Below are positions 18,544 through 26,252 of a DNA stretch of 64,000 nt, one piece after another. The notes beneath the pieces are model-generated. The model searched no databases. It was not told the DNA's origin and saw only the letters and a list, made by a program, of their open reading frames with translations. The DNA is from DATAWK01 sp036267255 (GTDB lineage Bacteria > Acidobacteriota > Terriglobia > Terriglobales > Acidobacteriaceae). Positions within the stretch are counted from its first letter, which is position 1. Every line of letters starts with the position of its first letter. The translations under genes and the position numbers were made by a program. The stretch lies in contig DATAWK010000016.1 of assembly GCA_036267255.1 (NCBI GenBank), forward strand, positions 1-64,000. Direction: 5' to 3'.

Positions 18544-18879
18544 ATGCGTAAGAGTCTTTCCGTTGCTTTTCTGGCAGTTGCATTTGCTGTAACGGCGGCA
18601 GCAGCGCCGAAAATTGAAGGTACAACCACGCTGCAGCGATTCAATCCAGTCGGAGCAACCAGCCACCATCAACAGTTCGACCTTTTCTTCACTACCTCGC
18701 ATCATGAGTACACGTGTCGCACCAGCACCAAGCAATCTGTGAACGCAACGGACTTCGTTGCCGGCAGCGACCTGGCATACGATATCGACGGCAACAAGGC
18801 CAAGCTCAAAACCATCCGGGGCAAGCATGTCGATTGCACCATCGTGCGCGTCAAGGATTTGTCGGCCATGCAGCAATAA
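18544..18879 (+). CDS. Small secreted protein, unknown function
   Basis: A 111-residue protein with a clear signal peptide (MRKSLSVAFLAVAFAVTAAA, cleavage near AAA-PK). The mature part is about 90 residues, with two cysteines (in TCRTST and DCTIV) that could form a disulphide. Its start has a near-perfect AGGAGG ribosome binding site. No known family was recognised. A stand-alone gene between the PadR unit and the cysteine desulfurase. Confidence 0.75.
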   Translation: MRKSLSVAFLAVAFAVTAAAAPKIEGTTTLQRFNPVGATSHHQQFDLFFTTSHHEYTCRTSTKQSVNATDFVAGSDLAYDIDGNKAKLKTIRGKHVDCTIVRVKDLSAMQQ

Positions 18880-19086
18880 ATTGGACTTCCGCTGCGCCTC
18901 TTCCATATCTGCTTCGATTGTGACCCGGACTGCGTTGCCGATTTGTGCCGGCAGAACATATCGGTTGGCTGCATCCTGAGTGCCCGGCCATCGGCTTCGC
19001 AGTCCGCAACCACAGGTTTCCGTTGCCTCTGCCTGTCTGTCTCTTAGGCGCTCTCAAGCCGTACAATAGTCGGTTGGAGACAATGC

Positions 19087-20265
19087 ATGCGCCGCGTATA
19101 CATGGATGCAAACGCCACCACTCCGCTTCTGCCCGAAGTGCTGGAGACCATTCGCCCTTATTTCATTGAGCGTTTCGGCAACGCCTCGTCCGTGCATTCC
19201 TTCGGCCAGCAGGCGCGTGGTGTTGTCGAGCAGGCACGCGTCAGCGTCTCCAAACTCATTCAGTGCCGCCCTGCGGAAATCGTCTTCACCAGCGGCGGCA
19301 CCGAGAGCGATAACCTTGCTCTCTTCGGTGCCACCCAGCCCGGCGATCACCTCATCACCACCACCATCGAGCATCACGCCGTCCTGCACGCCGCCGAGCG
19401 TCTCGCCCAGTGTGGCCGCGAAGTCACCTTCGTGCCTTGCGACGCCAACGGCCTCGTCCATGCCGACGCCATCCGCAACGCGCTCCGTCCCAACACGCGC
19501 CTCATCAGCGTCATGATGGCCAACAACGAAACCGGAGTCGTGCAGCCCGTCGCAGAGATCGGCAAAATCGCCGCCGAAGCGGGCGTCCTTTTTCATACCG
19601 ATGCCGTACAGACCGCGGGCAAACTGCCCATCTCCGTCGAAGCCATCGGCTGTCACATGCTCTCCATCTCCGGCCACAAGATGCATGCGCCGCAAGGCAC
19701 CGGCATTCTTTTCATTCGCAAGGACACGAAAATCGATCCGCTCTTCTACGGCGGCACGCACGAACGTCAGCGTCGCGCCGGAACGGAAAATGTCGCTGGT
19801 ATCGCGGGCCTGGGCAAGGCCGCTGAAATTGCCCGCAAGGGCCTCGAAGACAGCATCCCGCAGCAGATTGCATCTCTGCGCGATCGCCTGGAGCGCGAAA
19901 TTCTCACGCGCGTCGATCAATCCGGCGTACACGGCAGCAACGTCACCCGCGTGCCCAACACCACCAATCTGTGGTTCGATCATCTGGAAGGCGAAGCGCT
20001 CGTCATCTCGCTCGATCTCAAAGGTCTCGCCGTATCGGGCGGCTCAGCCTGCGCTTCCGGCGCCAGCGAACCCTCCCACGTTTTGACCGCAATGGCGATT
20101 CCCGCAGCTCGCGCCCGCGCCAGTCTGCGCTTCAGCCTCTCCAAGCTCACCACTGCCGAAGACGTTGACTTCGCCATCGAAGTCGTCCCGCAGGCTGTCG
20201 CACGTCTGCGCGAACTCTCGCCCGCCTACACAAAAGAACAAGCCACCGCGCCCGTCGCATCGTAA
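19087..20265 (+). CDS. Cysteine desulfurase (NifS/IscS family)
   Basis: A 392-residue pyridoxal-phosphate enzyme that takes sulfur from cysteine as an enzyme-bound persulfide. YMDANATTP (5-13) is the conserved start, and TSGGTESDN (68-76) and D172 contact the cofactor. The Schiff-base lysine is K198 in SISGHKMH, and the catalytic cysteine is C322 in GGSACASGA. GGAG (19076-19079) lies 7 nt before the ATG. It is followed 167 bp later by mnmA on the same strand, suggesting it supplies sulfur for tRNA 2-thiouridine. No IscU, IscA or SufB gene is adjacent, so a role in iron-sulfur assembly is possible but not shown. Confidence 0.94.
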   Translation: MRRVYMDANATTPLLPEVLETIRPYFIERFGNASSVHSFGQQARGVVEQARVSVSKLIQCRPAEIVFTSGGTESDNLALFGATQPGDHLITTTIEHHAVLHAAERLAQCGREVTFVPCDANGLVHADAIRNALRPNTRLISVMMANNETGVVQPVAEIGKIAAEAGVLFHTDAVQTAGKLPISVEAIGCHMLSISGHKMHAPQGTGILFIRKDTKIDPLFYGGTHERQRRAGTENVAGIAGLGKAAEIARKGLEDSIPQQIASLRDRLEREILTRVDQSGVHGSNVTRVPNTTNLWFDHLEGEALVISLDLKGLAVSGGSACASGASEPSHVLTAMAIPAARARASLRFSLSKLTTAEDVDFAIEVVPQAVARLRELSPAYTKEQATAPVAS

Positions 20266-20302
20266 GTTGCATTGCCGTTTCAAGTCGCTTGGCAGAAAAA
20301 AG

Positions 20303-20380
20303 AATTCTTCTGAACGAAGCGTAGCAAAGAGAAGAATCCAGGCAATCCGGCTGCCCCACGTCTCACCTCGGAGACCCGCG
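20303..20380. repeat. Dispersed intergenic repeat (divergent copy)
   Basis: A TTCTGAACGAAGCG-like segment ending GAAGAATCCAGGCAATC (20305-20347) is followed by CCCCACGTCTCACCTCGGAG-type palindromic sequence (to about 20376). Related copies lie at 24811, 29411 and 41800. It lies between the desulfurase and mnmA. Confidence 0.6.
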
Positions 20381-20432
20381 TTGTCAACACAACAAGCCCG
20401 CGCACCCGTTCCCACATATACTGGATATAGTT

Positions 20433-21548
20433 ATGTCCGCACCTGAAACCATCGCGGTTGCCATGTCCGGCGGGGTCGATTCCTCCACCGTCGCCGCCAT
20501 GCTGCGCGACCAGGGCTACAACCTCGTCGGCCTTACGCTGCAACTGTGGAACCAGCGCCGTCTCGCCGGCAAGCCCGGCATGCCCGAGACAACCGAAGGC
20601 CGCTGCTGTTCCCTCGACGACGTTTACGACGCGCGCCGTGTCGCCGAGCAGCTCGACATTCCCTACTACGTCGTCAATCAGCAGGAGCGCTTTGAGCAGG
20701 ATGTCGTCCGCCCCTTCGTCGCCGAATATCTCAGCGGCCGCACGCCTGTTCCCTGCACGCTCTGCAACAACCATCTCAAGTTCGATCAGCTCCTTATCAC
20801 CGCGCAGCAGATCGGCGCCACACGCATCGCCACCGGTCACTACGCACGCAATGAGTATGACCCCGCGCGCGATCGCTGGATTCTCAAGCGCCCCGCCGAC
20901 GCCGGCAAGGACCAGACCTATTTCCTCTTCGGCCTCAAGCAGGACCAGCTCGCGCGCACCCTCTTCCCGCTCGGCAACTACACCAAGCCGCAGGTACGCG
21001 ACATCGCCGGCAATCATCAGCTCGCCCTCGCGCAGAAGCCCGATTCCCAGGAGATCTGCTTCATCCCCGGCGGCGACTACAAGCAGTTCCTCGACGCCTA
21101 TCTCTCCGAGCAGAACGACGCACTGCCCGACACCAGCGGCGAACTCGTCACCACCAGCGGCGAAGTCATCGGCCATCACGACGGCATCCACAACTTCACC
21201 GTCGGCCAGCGCAAGGGCCTCGGCGTCGCTTCACCCACGCCGCTCTATGTTCTCCAGATCAATGGAGCCGAGCGCAAGGTCGTCGTCGGCAGCAACGAGG
21301 ACCTCGCCACAAAAACGCTTCGTGCCAATCGCCTCAATTGGATCTCCATCGCCTCGCTCGACGCTCCCATGCGCGTGCAGGTAAAAATCCGTCATCGCCA
21401 CGAACCCGCCTGGGCTACCCTCGCGCCCGGCGCCAATCCCGGCGAAGCCATCGCCACCTTCGACGAACCCCAGCGCGCCGTCACGCCCGGTCAGGCCGCC
21501 GTCTTTTACCATGGGGACGAAGTCGTCGGCGGCGGCTGGATTCTCTAA
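20433..21548 (+). CDS. mnmA: tRNA-specific 2-thiouridylase MnmA
   Basis: A 371-residue enzyme that thiolates U34 of Lys, Glu and Gln tRNAs. The PP-loop SGGVDSS (12-18) adenylates the uridine. The two catalytic cysteines are C108 (TPVPCTLCN) and C209 (SQEICFIPGGDY). The TGHYAR motif and C-terminal beta-barrel (VGQRKGLG onward) match the family, and the length is normal. The upstream cysteine desulfurase is the likely sulfur donor. The sequence TATACT at 20417-20422 is a possible -10 with no clear -35. Confidence 0.96.
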   Translation: MSAPETIAVAMSGGVDSSTVAAMLRDQGYNLVGLTLQLWNQRRLAGKPGMPETTEGRCCSLDDVYDARRVAEQLDIPYYVVNQQERFEQDVVRPFVAEYLSGRTPVPCTLCNNHLKFDQLLITAQQIGATRIATGHYARNEYDPARDRWILKRPADAGKDQTYFLFGLKQDQLARTLFPLGNYTKPQVRDIAGNHQLALAQKPDSQEICFIPGGDYKQFLDAYLSEQNDALPDTSGELVTTSGEVIGHHDGIHNFTVGQRKGLGVASPTPLYVLQINGAERKVVVGSNEDLATKTLRANRLNWISIASLDAPMRVQVKIRHRHEPAWATLAPGANPGEAIATFDEPQRAVTPGQAAVFYHGDEVVGGGWIL

Positions 21549-21571
21549 CCGCTCTGCGCCACCGTCCCCGC

Positions 21572-21622
21572 TGTCCATTACCGGACACCGATTTTCAAAA
21601 ATGGACACTCTCCCGCGTGTCC
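21572..21622 (+). promoter_or_regulatory. Upstream inverted-repeat element, copy 1 (putative enhancer-binding site)
   Basis: TGTCC-N6-GGACA (21572-21587) is followed by GGACAC-N8-GTGTCC (21603-21622). The first ~38 bp recur at 22121. The first base lies exactly 98 bp upstream of the TGG of the sigma-54 -24 box at 21670. It probably binds a sigma-54 activator; no such regulator gene is in the window. Confidence 0.65.
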
Positions 21623-21669
21623 CCGCAACCCAACGGCAAGCGAATCAGTAGCTTAAAGCAGCCTGGTTT

Positions 21670-21685
21670 TGGCCGTCCGCTTGCC
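21670..21685 (+). promoter_or_regulatory. Sigma-54 (-24/-12) promoter of the 92-residue gene
   Basis: TGGCCGTCCGCTTGCC has GG (21671-21672) and GC (21683-21684) separated by exactly 10 bp, with TGGC and TTGC cores as in the RpoN consensus TGGCACGN4TTGCW. It predicts an untranslated leader of about 115 nt. Confidence 0.65.
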
Positions 21686-21812
21686 CCATAAAATACATCG
21701 CAAGTCGAACCAATCGGTTTCACCGCATGCTGTTTCTTCTACGCGATTCGTACCCATTGCGTAGCTGTTCGTTTGGAATAGTTCCTTACATGTAATAAAA
21801 GGAGGCAAATTC

Positions 21813-22091
21813 ATGCCCATGAATCGTAAATTCCTCGACACTCCTGCGAAGCAAAAACTTGTTGGATCCTGTGCCAGTCTCTTCCACGCAGCTGAAAAAG
21901 AAATGACGGCGTTCGTTTACGCCGTCGATCAGTTGTTTGGCGCCGAATCCTCCTGGCGGGCTGCGGAATACTGGATTGAACAGTTGGAAACCATCCATTC
22001 GCCCGGCAATCCGAGCGTTTCCGACCTGCGGCACGTCACCATAGCCGCTGCCTCCCGTCTTGCCGGCACATTTTGTATGGAGGTAGCGTAG
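21813..22091 (+). CDS. 92-residue protein of unknown function, sigma-54-driven
   Basis: A small soluble protein starting MPMNRKFLDT, predicted largely helical, with no signal peptide or membrane segment. Recognisable stretches are KLVGSCASLFHAAEKEMTAF and SWRAAEYWIEQLETIH. No family was recognised. An almost ideal ribosome binding site (AAAGGAGG) precedes ATG 21813, so it is very likely translated. It lies between two similar sigma-54 control regions: its own at 21572-21685, and that of the following permease at 22121-22234. Co-regulation with the permease is inferred from those elements. Confidence 0.75.
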   Translation: MPMNRKFLDTPAKQKLVGSCASLFHAAEKEMTAFVYAVDQLFGAESSWRAAEYWIEQLETIHSPGNPSVSDLRHVTIAAASRLAGTFCMEVA

Positions 22092-22120
22092 GCGCTCGGA
22101 ACCGTACCCTGAATACCGGC

Positions 22121-22158
22121 TGTCCATTACCGAACAGCGATTCTCAAAAATGAACACT
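22121..22158 (+). promoter_or_regulatory. Upstream inverted-repeat element, copy 2 (putative enhancer-binding site)
   Basis: TGTCCATTACCGAACA (22121-22136), then GATTCTCAAAAATGAACACT, nearly repeats 21572-21609. Its first base is exactly 98 bp upstream of the TGG of the second -24 box at 22219, the same spacing as in copy 1. Confidence 0.65.
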
Positions 22159-22218
22159 CCCGAACCCACCCTGTCTGCGTAAATATTTGTAATCAAACGC
22201 GTTACGAGAATCGCTCTT

Positions 22219-22234
22219 TGGCAATGCTCTTGCA
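22219..22234 (+). promoter_or_regulatory. Sigma-54 (-24/-12) promoter of the prefix-less permease
   Basis: TGGCAATGCTCTTGCA has GG (22220-22221) and GC (22232-22233) 10 bp apart and matches TGGCA and TTGCA of the RpoN consensus exactly. The transcript would start about 45 nt before the ATG at 22291. Confidence 0.75.
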
Positions 22235-22290
22235 ATAAACTCTTGTACTAAGCTCAGATTTACAAGATTTCTGCACGATGAGGTGTTCGC

Positions 22291-24762
22291 ATGTTGTCTT
22301 TCCTGCACGACCTTCGCTTTGCATTGCGCCAGTTGCGCCGCGCCCCGGCCTTCGCCCTCATCGCCATCCTCACCCTCGCGCTCGGCATCGGCGTCAACAC
22401 CGCCATCTTCAGCGTCGTCAACGGCCTTTTGTTCAGTTCCCTCCATGTGCGGGACCAGAGCCGTCTCACCATCCTGGCATTCCAGCAGAAAGGCAATTCC
22501 TGGCAATCAACCCTGTCGTTGCCGGAGTACCACGAACTCCGCGACCAGGAAAAAAATGTATTTTCTGATCTGGCTGCGGACCAGTTCGGCCTCGATGGCC
22601 TCAGCATGCAGGGCAGCAAGCCCGACCGGGCATTTACCGATTACGTCAGCGGAAATTATTTTCAGATGCAGGGGGTACAGCCCTTGCTTGGCCGCTTCTT
22701 TCGCCCATCGGAAGGCGAAACCCCCGGCGCCGACCCTGTCATGGTTCTCAGCTACGCCTACTGGCAGCAGCATTTCGCGGGCGATCCCCATATTATTGGC
22801 CGCCAGGTCTCTCTCGACGGCCATCCCCTCACCATCATCGGCGTCGCACCCGGCAACTATCATGGCCTCGTCCCCGTGCTCGCCGTGCAGGCATATCTGC
22901 CCCTCGCCATGATCGTGCCCATTGAAAATGCTCCGCTGGCCGATTGGAGCGAGCGCATCCACCGCAACATGCACCTGTACGGACGTCTGCAATCCGGCGT
23001 TACACCGCAGCAGGCCAACGCCGCGCTGGCTGTCCTCGCCCGCCACTTCGCCACGGAACATCCGCGCACGGAAAAAGATACCGAGCTGCGCACCTTCCCC
23101 CTCTACATGGGAAGAACTGGCCAGTTAGACACTGAGAACACCATCGGCATGGCCTCGGCACTCTTCCTTGGCCTTGCCGGTCTGGTTCTGCTCCTCGCCT
23201 GCATGAATGTCGCCAATCTTCTGCTGGTGCGTGCCAGCGTTCGCGAACGGGAAATGGTCATCCGTTCCGCGCTCGGCGCACAGCGCTCGCGTCTTATCCG
23301 CCAGATGCTGACCGAAAGCATCCTGCTCGCGCTCTTGGGTGGCGCGGCGGGCATTGTGCTGGGCCTCTGGGGCAGCTTCTTCCTTTCTTCCGTAAACATG
23401 CATGTCGATATGCCGATCTATTTCAATTTCGGCTTTGACTGGCATGTCTTCGCTTTCTCCGCGGGCGTGGCTTTCCTCGCCGGTGCCATTGTCGGCATGG
23501 TCCCTGCCATGCGCCTCTCGCGCGCCAATCTGAATTTCATCCTTCGTGAAGGTGGCCGCGGCGTCACCGGCGGCAGCAGCAAATTTCGCGATGCCCTGGT
23601 CATGCTCCAGGTCGGCAGCGCGCTCATGCTGCTTATCATCGCCGGCCTTTTCACCCGCAGCCTCGCGCAGGCAGAACACACCAGTCTCGGTTTCAATCCC
23701 TCGCACGTACTTACCCTCTCGATGGACCCCAGCGAAATTGGCTATAGCGATTCGCAGATCCGCGACTTTTATAAAACGCTTCTTGGCAGGATCCGCACCC
23801 TGCCCGGCGTCGAAGCGGCCACCATTGCGGAATCGACTCCAATGAGCATGATCGACAACGGCAGCGACACCGTCGCCATCAACGGCTATCAGCCACCACC
23901 CGGACAGCCTGCGCCCAGCGTTGGATACAACGTCATCGCGACAGATTACTTCCGCACCCTGCAGATTCCTCTGGTGCAAGGCCGCGGCTTTACCGAAAAC
24001 GACAATGAAAAAAATCTTTACGTCGCCATCGTTAGCGAATCGATGGTGAAAAAGTTCTGGCCCAATCAATATCCCATCGGCAAACAGTTCACAATGGACG
24101 GCGATCCAACGCACCCCTTGCAAGTGGTCGGCATCGTAAAAGATGCGCGCTATCAAGGCGTCACCGGCGCGATTCCACCCTACTTCTACGTGCCCTACAT
24201 GCAGCACTACGCACAAAATCCTCTGGAGTCGCTCGAACTGCGCACGGCGGGCGATCCCACTGCCATGATTCCGGAGATCGAACGCACCATCCACACCATG
24301 ACGCCCACGCTGCCTGTATTTGAGGTTAAAACCCTCCAGCAAGGCCTCTATACCGTCGTTGGCCTGCTTGATTTTCAGGTTGCCGCCGTGCTGGCCGCCG
24401 TCATGGGAACCCTCGGCCTCATTCTTGCCGTCATTGGCGTCTATGGCGTGCTCTCCTATGTCGTCAGCCAAAAGACCAATGAGATCGGCATCCGCATGGC
24501 GCTCGGTGCGCAACACGCCGACATCTTGAAAATGATCTACAGGCAGGGATTGTGGATTGTCGGCATTGGCCTGACCGTCGGACTCGCAGCCACCTTCGCC
24601 GCCGCGCATCTCATGCGCAGCTTCATCGTCGTCAGCGCCACCGATCCACTCACCTATATCGGTGTGTCCGCAATCTTGGTGGCCATTGCGCTGCTCGCCT
24701 GTTACATCCCGGCGCGCCGCGCCATGCACGTCGAACCGATGGAAGCGCTCCGCACGGAATAG
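22291..24762 (+). CDS. Duplicated MacB/FtsX-type permease lacking the prefix domain
   Basis: An 823-residue permease. It begins almost at helix 1 (about 20-45, FALIAILTLALGIGVNTAIF), so the ~80-residue soluble prefix seen in its five paralogues is missing. The first FtsX module (EMVIRSALGAQRSRL) and the second (EIGIRMALGAQHADI) are both present with the two periplasmic domains. It has no PadR gene; a sigma-54 promoter lies upstream instead. This correlation between prefix domain and PadR linkage holds for all six copies here. No ATPase gene adjacent; substrate unknown. Confidence 0.92.
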   Translation: MLSFLHDLRFALRQLRRAPAFALIAILTLALGIGVNTAIFSVVNGLLFSSLHVRDQSRLTILAFQQKGNSWQSTLSLPEYHELRDQEKNVFSDLAADQFGLDGLSMQGSKPDRAFTDYVSGNYFQMQGVQPLLGRFFRPSEGETPGADPVMVLSYAYWQQHFAGDPHIIGRQVSLDGHPLTIIGVAPGNYHGLVPVLAVQAYLPLAMIVPIENAPLADWSERIHRNMHLYGRLQSGVTPQQANAALAVLARHFATEHPRTEKDTELRTFPLYMGRTGQLDTENTIGMASALFLGLAGLVLLLACMNVANLLLVRASVREREMVIRSALGAQRSRLIRQMLTESILLALLGGAAGIVLGLWGSFFLSSVNMHVDMPIYFNFGFDWHVFAFSAGVAFLAGAIVGMVPAMRLSRANLNFILREGGRGVTGGSSKFRDALVMLQVGSALMLLIIAGLFTRSLAQAEHTSLGFNPSHVLTLSMDPSEIGYSDSQIRDFYKTLLGRIRTLPGVEAATIAESTPMSMIDNGSDTVAINGYQPPPGQPAPSVGYNVIATDYFRTLQIPLVQGRGFTENDNEKNLYVAIVSESMVKKFWPNQYPIGKQFTMDGDPTHPLQVVGIVKDARYQGVTGAIPPYFYVPYMQHYAQNPLESLELRTAGDPTAMIPEIERTIHTMTPTLPVFEVKTLQQGLYTVVGLLDFQVAAVLAAVMGTLGLILAVIGVYGVLSYVVSQKTNEIGIRMALGAQHADILKMIYRQGLWIVGIGLTVGLAATFAAAHLMRSFIVVSATDPLTYIGVSAILVAIALLACYIPARRAMHVEPMEALRTE

Positions 24763-24810
24763 AGCGTACAGGGGCAGAGTACTCTCGAAGATTTTTGCTT
24801 ATTGAGCAGG

Positions 24811-24915
24811 AGTCATTCTGAGCGAAGCGAAGAATCCAGACAATCTCCACTCCATCATCGTCATCTATACCCGGAGCAATGGGGTTGCCCCAGGTCTCGG
24901 CTCCGAGACCCGGGC
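24811..24915. repeat. Dispersed intergenic repeat
   Basis: GTCATTCTGAGCGAAGCGAA (24812-24831), then GAATCCAGACAATCTCC, and about 40 bp later CCCCAGGTCTCGGCTCCGAG followed by ACCCGGG (24888-24914), which is an imperfect palindrome. It lies after the prefix-less permease. It is closest to the copy at 41800-41890. Confidence 0.75.
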
Positions 24916-24919
24916 TTTC

Positions 24920-25492
24920 TCAGATATACATGTTCTCGTCGTTCGACCGGGACCTGCGTTCCGGACGACGAAATGTGTCCAGGATCGACCGCGCTGCATT
25001 CAGCCATCCGCCCAGTTGCCGCATCGGCGCCATGATGCTGTCCTGGACCAGCCGCGTTCCGTTGGCCACTGTATCCAGCACTTCCGTCACCATGTGATCC
25101 ACGCGCCGCACCTGATGTTGGGTTCGACCCGTGATCTCCTCCGCGGCAGCCCGCGCCCGGCCCGTAATCTCTTCCACCGCGGCGCTTGTCCGGCGTGTCA
25201 TCGCCTCGACTGCATCATTCGTGCTGCCCACCTGGTTGCGAATATGCGTCGTAGCTATATGCAGGTTATCGGTGATGGCGCGGATCTTCGGACCGTTTTC
25301 GTCCACCAGTTCGCGAGCGCTGCTCAACAGCGGAGCGATGTCGTCGCGTATCTCATCAATTTTTTCCATCACCTTGCGTTCCGACTGGCGCGCTCCAAAA
25401 AGAATCGCCAGCAGAACGCCTGCCTGCAGCAGAACGCCTGCAGCAGTAATTGCGATGAAGACCATCAACAGCGTCGAATTGCCAGCGGGCAT
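24920..25492 (-). CDS. Membrane-anchored coiled-coil protein
   Basis: A 190-residue protein with one N-terminal transmembrane helix (about 7-30, LLMVFIAITAAGVLLQAGVL) and a long helical, probably coiled-coil, cytoplasmic part. The latter includes a repeat-like stretch EEITGRARAAAEEITGR. It resembles DUF948-type proteins (distant from chemoreceptor linkers), a weak assignment. It is 36 bp downstream of the YtxH gene on the same strand, so the two are probably co-transcribed and act at the envelope. Confidence 0.8.
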   Translation of the reverse strand: MPAGNSTLLMVFIAITAAGVLLQAGVLLAILFGARQSERKVMEKIDEIRDDIAPLLSSARELVDENGPKIRAITDNLHIATTHIRNQVGSTNDAVEAMTRRTSAAVEEITGRARAAAEEITGRTQHQVRRVDHMVTEVLDTVANGTRLVQDSIMAPMRQLGGWLNAARSILDTFRRPERRSRSNDENMYI

Positions 25493-25528
25493 CGGTTCCC
25501 CCTCGGTCGGTCTGCGCGTCGCGCTATT

Positions 25529-25912
25529 TTAGGAGTGGCTCTCGCCTGTGGTGGAACGGAAAGCCTCTTTGCCGGCCTCCATGGCTGCAGAAACTCGATC
25601 GGCAGATCCGCTCACAGCGTCGCGTCCCTTATCGACAAAGCCGCTCCACTGTGTCTTGCCGCGATCGACCAGATCCTTGCCGCGTCCTGCATAGTCGTTG
25701 ATCTGCTCTTTGCTGCGGTCCACAATATTGCCAACCTGTTCCTGCACTTGCCGACCGCGACTCGTCAGATATTCGCGACTGTCGCGTGTAGTTTTGCTGA
25801 TTCCTTCTCGCGTCTCTTTGCCGGATTTGGGAGCAAACAATACCCCTAGAAGCGCACCTAGAGTCAAGCCGGCAACAAACCAACCGATACTGGTGTTGTC
25901 TTTTTCTTCCAT
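25529..25912 (-). CDS. YtxH-domain membrane protein
   Basis: A 127-residue protein with a short N-terminal helix, W-F-V-A-G-L-T-L-G-A-L-L-G-V-L-F-A-P-K-S-G (11-31), the YtxH signature. A hydrophilic, helix-rich tail of charged repeats (GRGKDLVDRGKTQWSGF) follows. YtxH proteins are often associated with stress; their biochemical role is not known. AAGGAG lies 7-8 nt before ATG 25912. It is first in a two-gene unit with the coiled-coil protein. Confidence 0.9.
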   Translation of the reverse strand: MEEKDNTSIGWFVAGLTLGALLGVLFAPKSGKETREGISKTTRDSREYLTSRGRQVQEQVGNIVDRSKEQINDYAGRGKDLVDRGKTQWSGFVDKGRDAVSGSADRVSAAMEAGKEAFRSTTGESHS

Positions 25913-26252
25913 TGGATTTCTCCTTCGTTCTATCGGGGGAATATATACGATGAACGGATAGTAGCAAATGCAAAGGGGATGAGCAATTTACAACCTTTGC
26001 ACTCCAGACGGCGGTTTTGCTCTGCCTGAACTCTACACCGAATGCTCGCAACAATCCCCCTTTGTCCCACGTCCAATAATCGAACAATGCACCGATGGCT
26101 TCTGCGTCCATCCCGCTCACCCTGGGAATGCTCGGCCCCGGAATGCCTTTCTCATTTCCGGACCGGCATTCGGACGACTTCTCGCTGCAAACAGGCGCCG
26201 AAACGCTTACACTTTGTACTAAGATGCATGGCTTCCATAAAGGGGAACCAGT
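25913..26252. other. Intergenic region between divergent genes
   Basis: The 340 bp between the YtxH gene and the BON lipoprotein gene carry their ribosome binding sites at each end (minus AAGGAG near 25920; plus AGGGGAA near 26240). No repeat, terminator or convincing promoter was seen. Confidence 0.4.

Noticed and set aside
23125..24729. 534-codon minus-strand frame opposite the prefix-less permease
   Set aside because: Antisense shadow with low-complexity acidic/His composition and no start signal; the permease is unambiguous.
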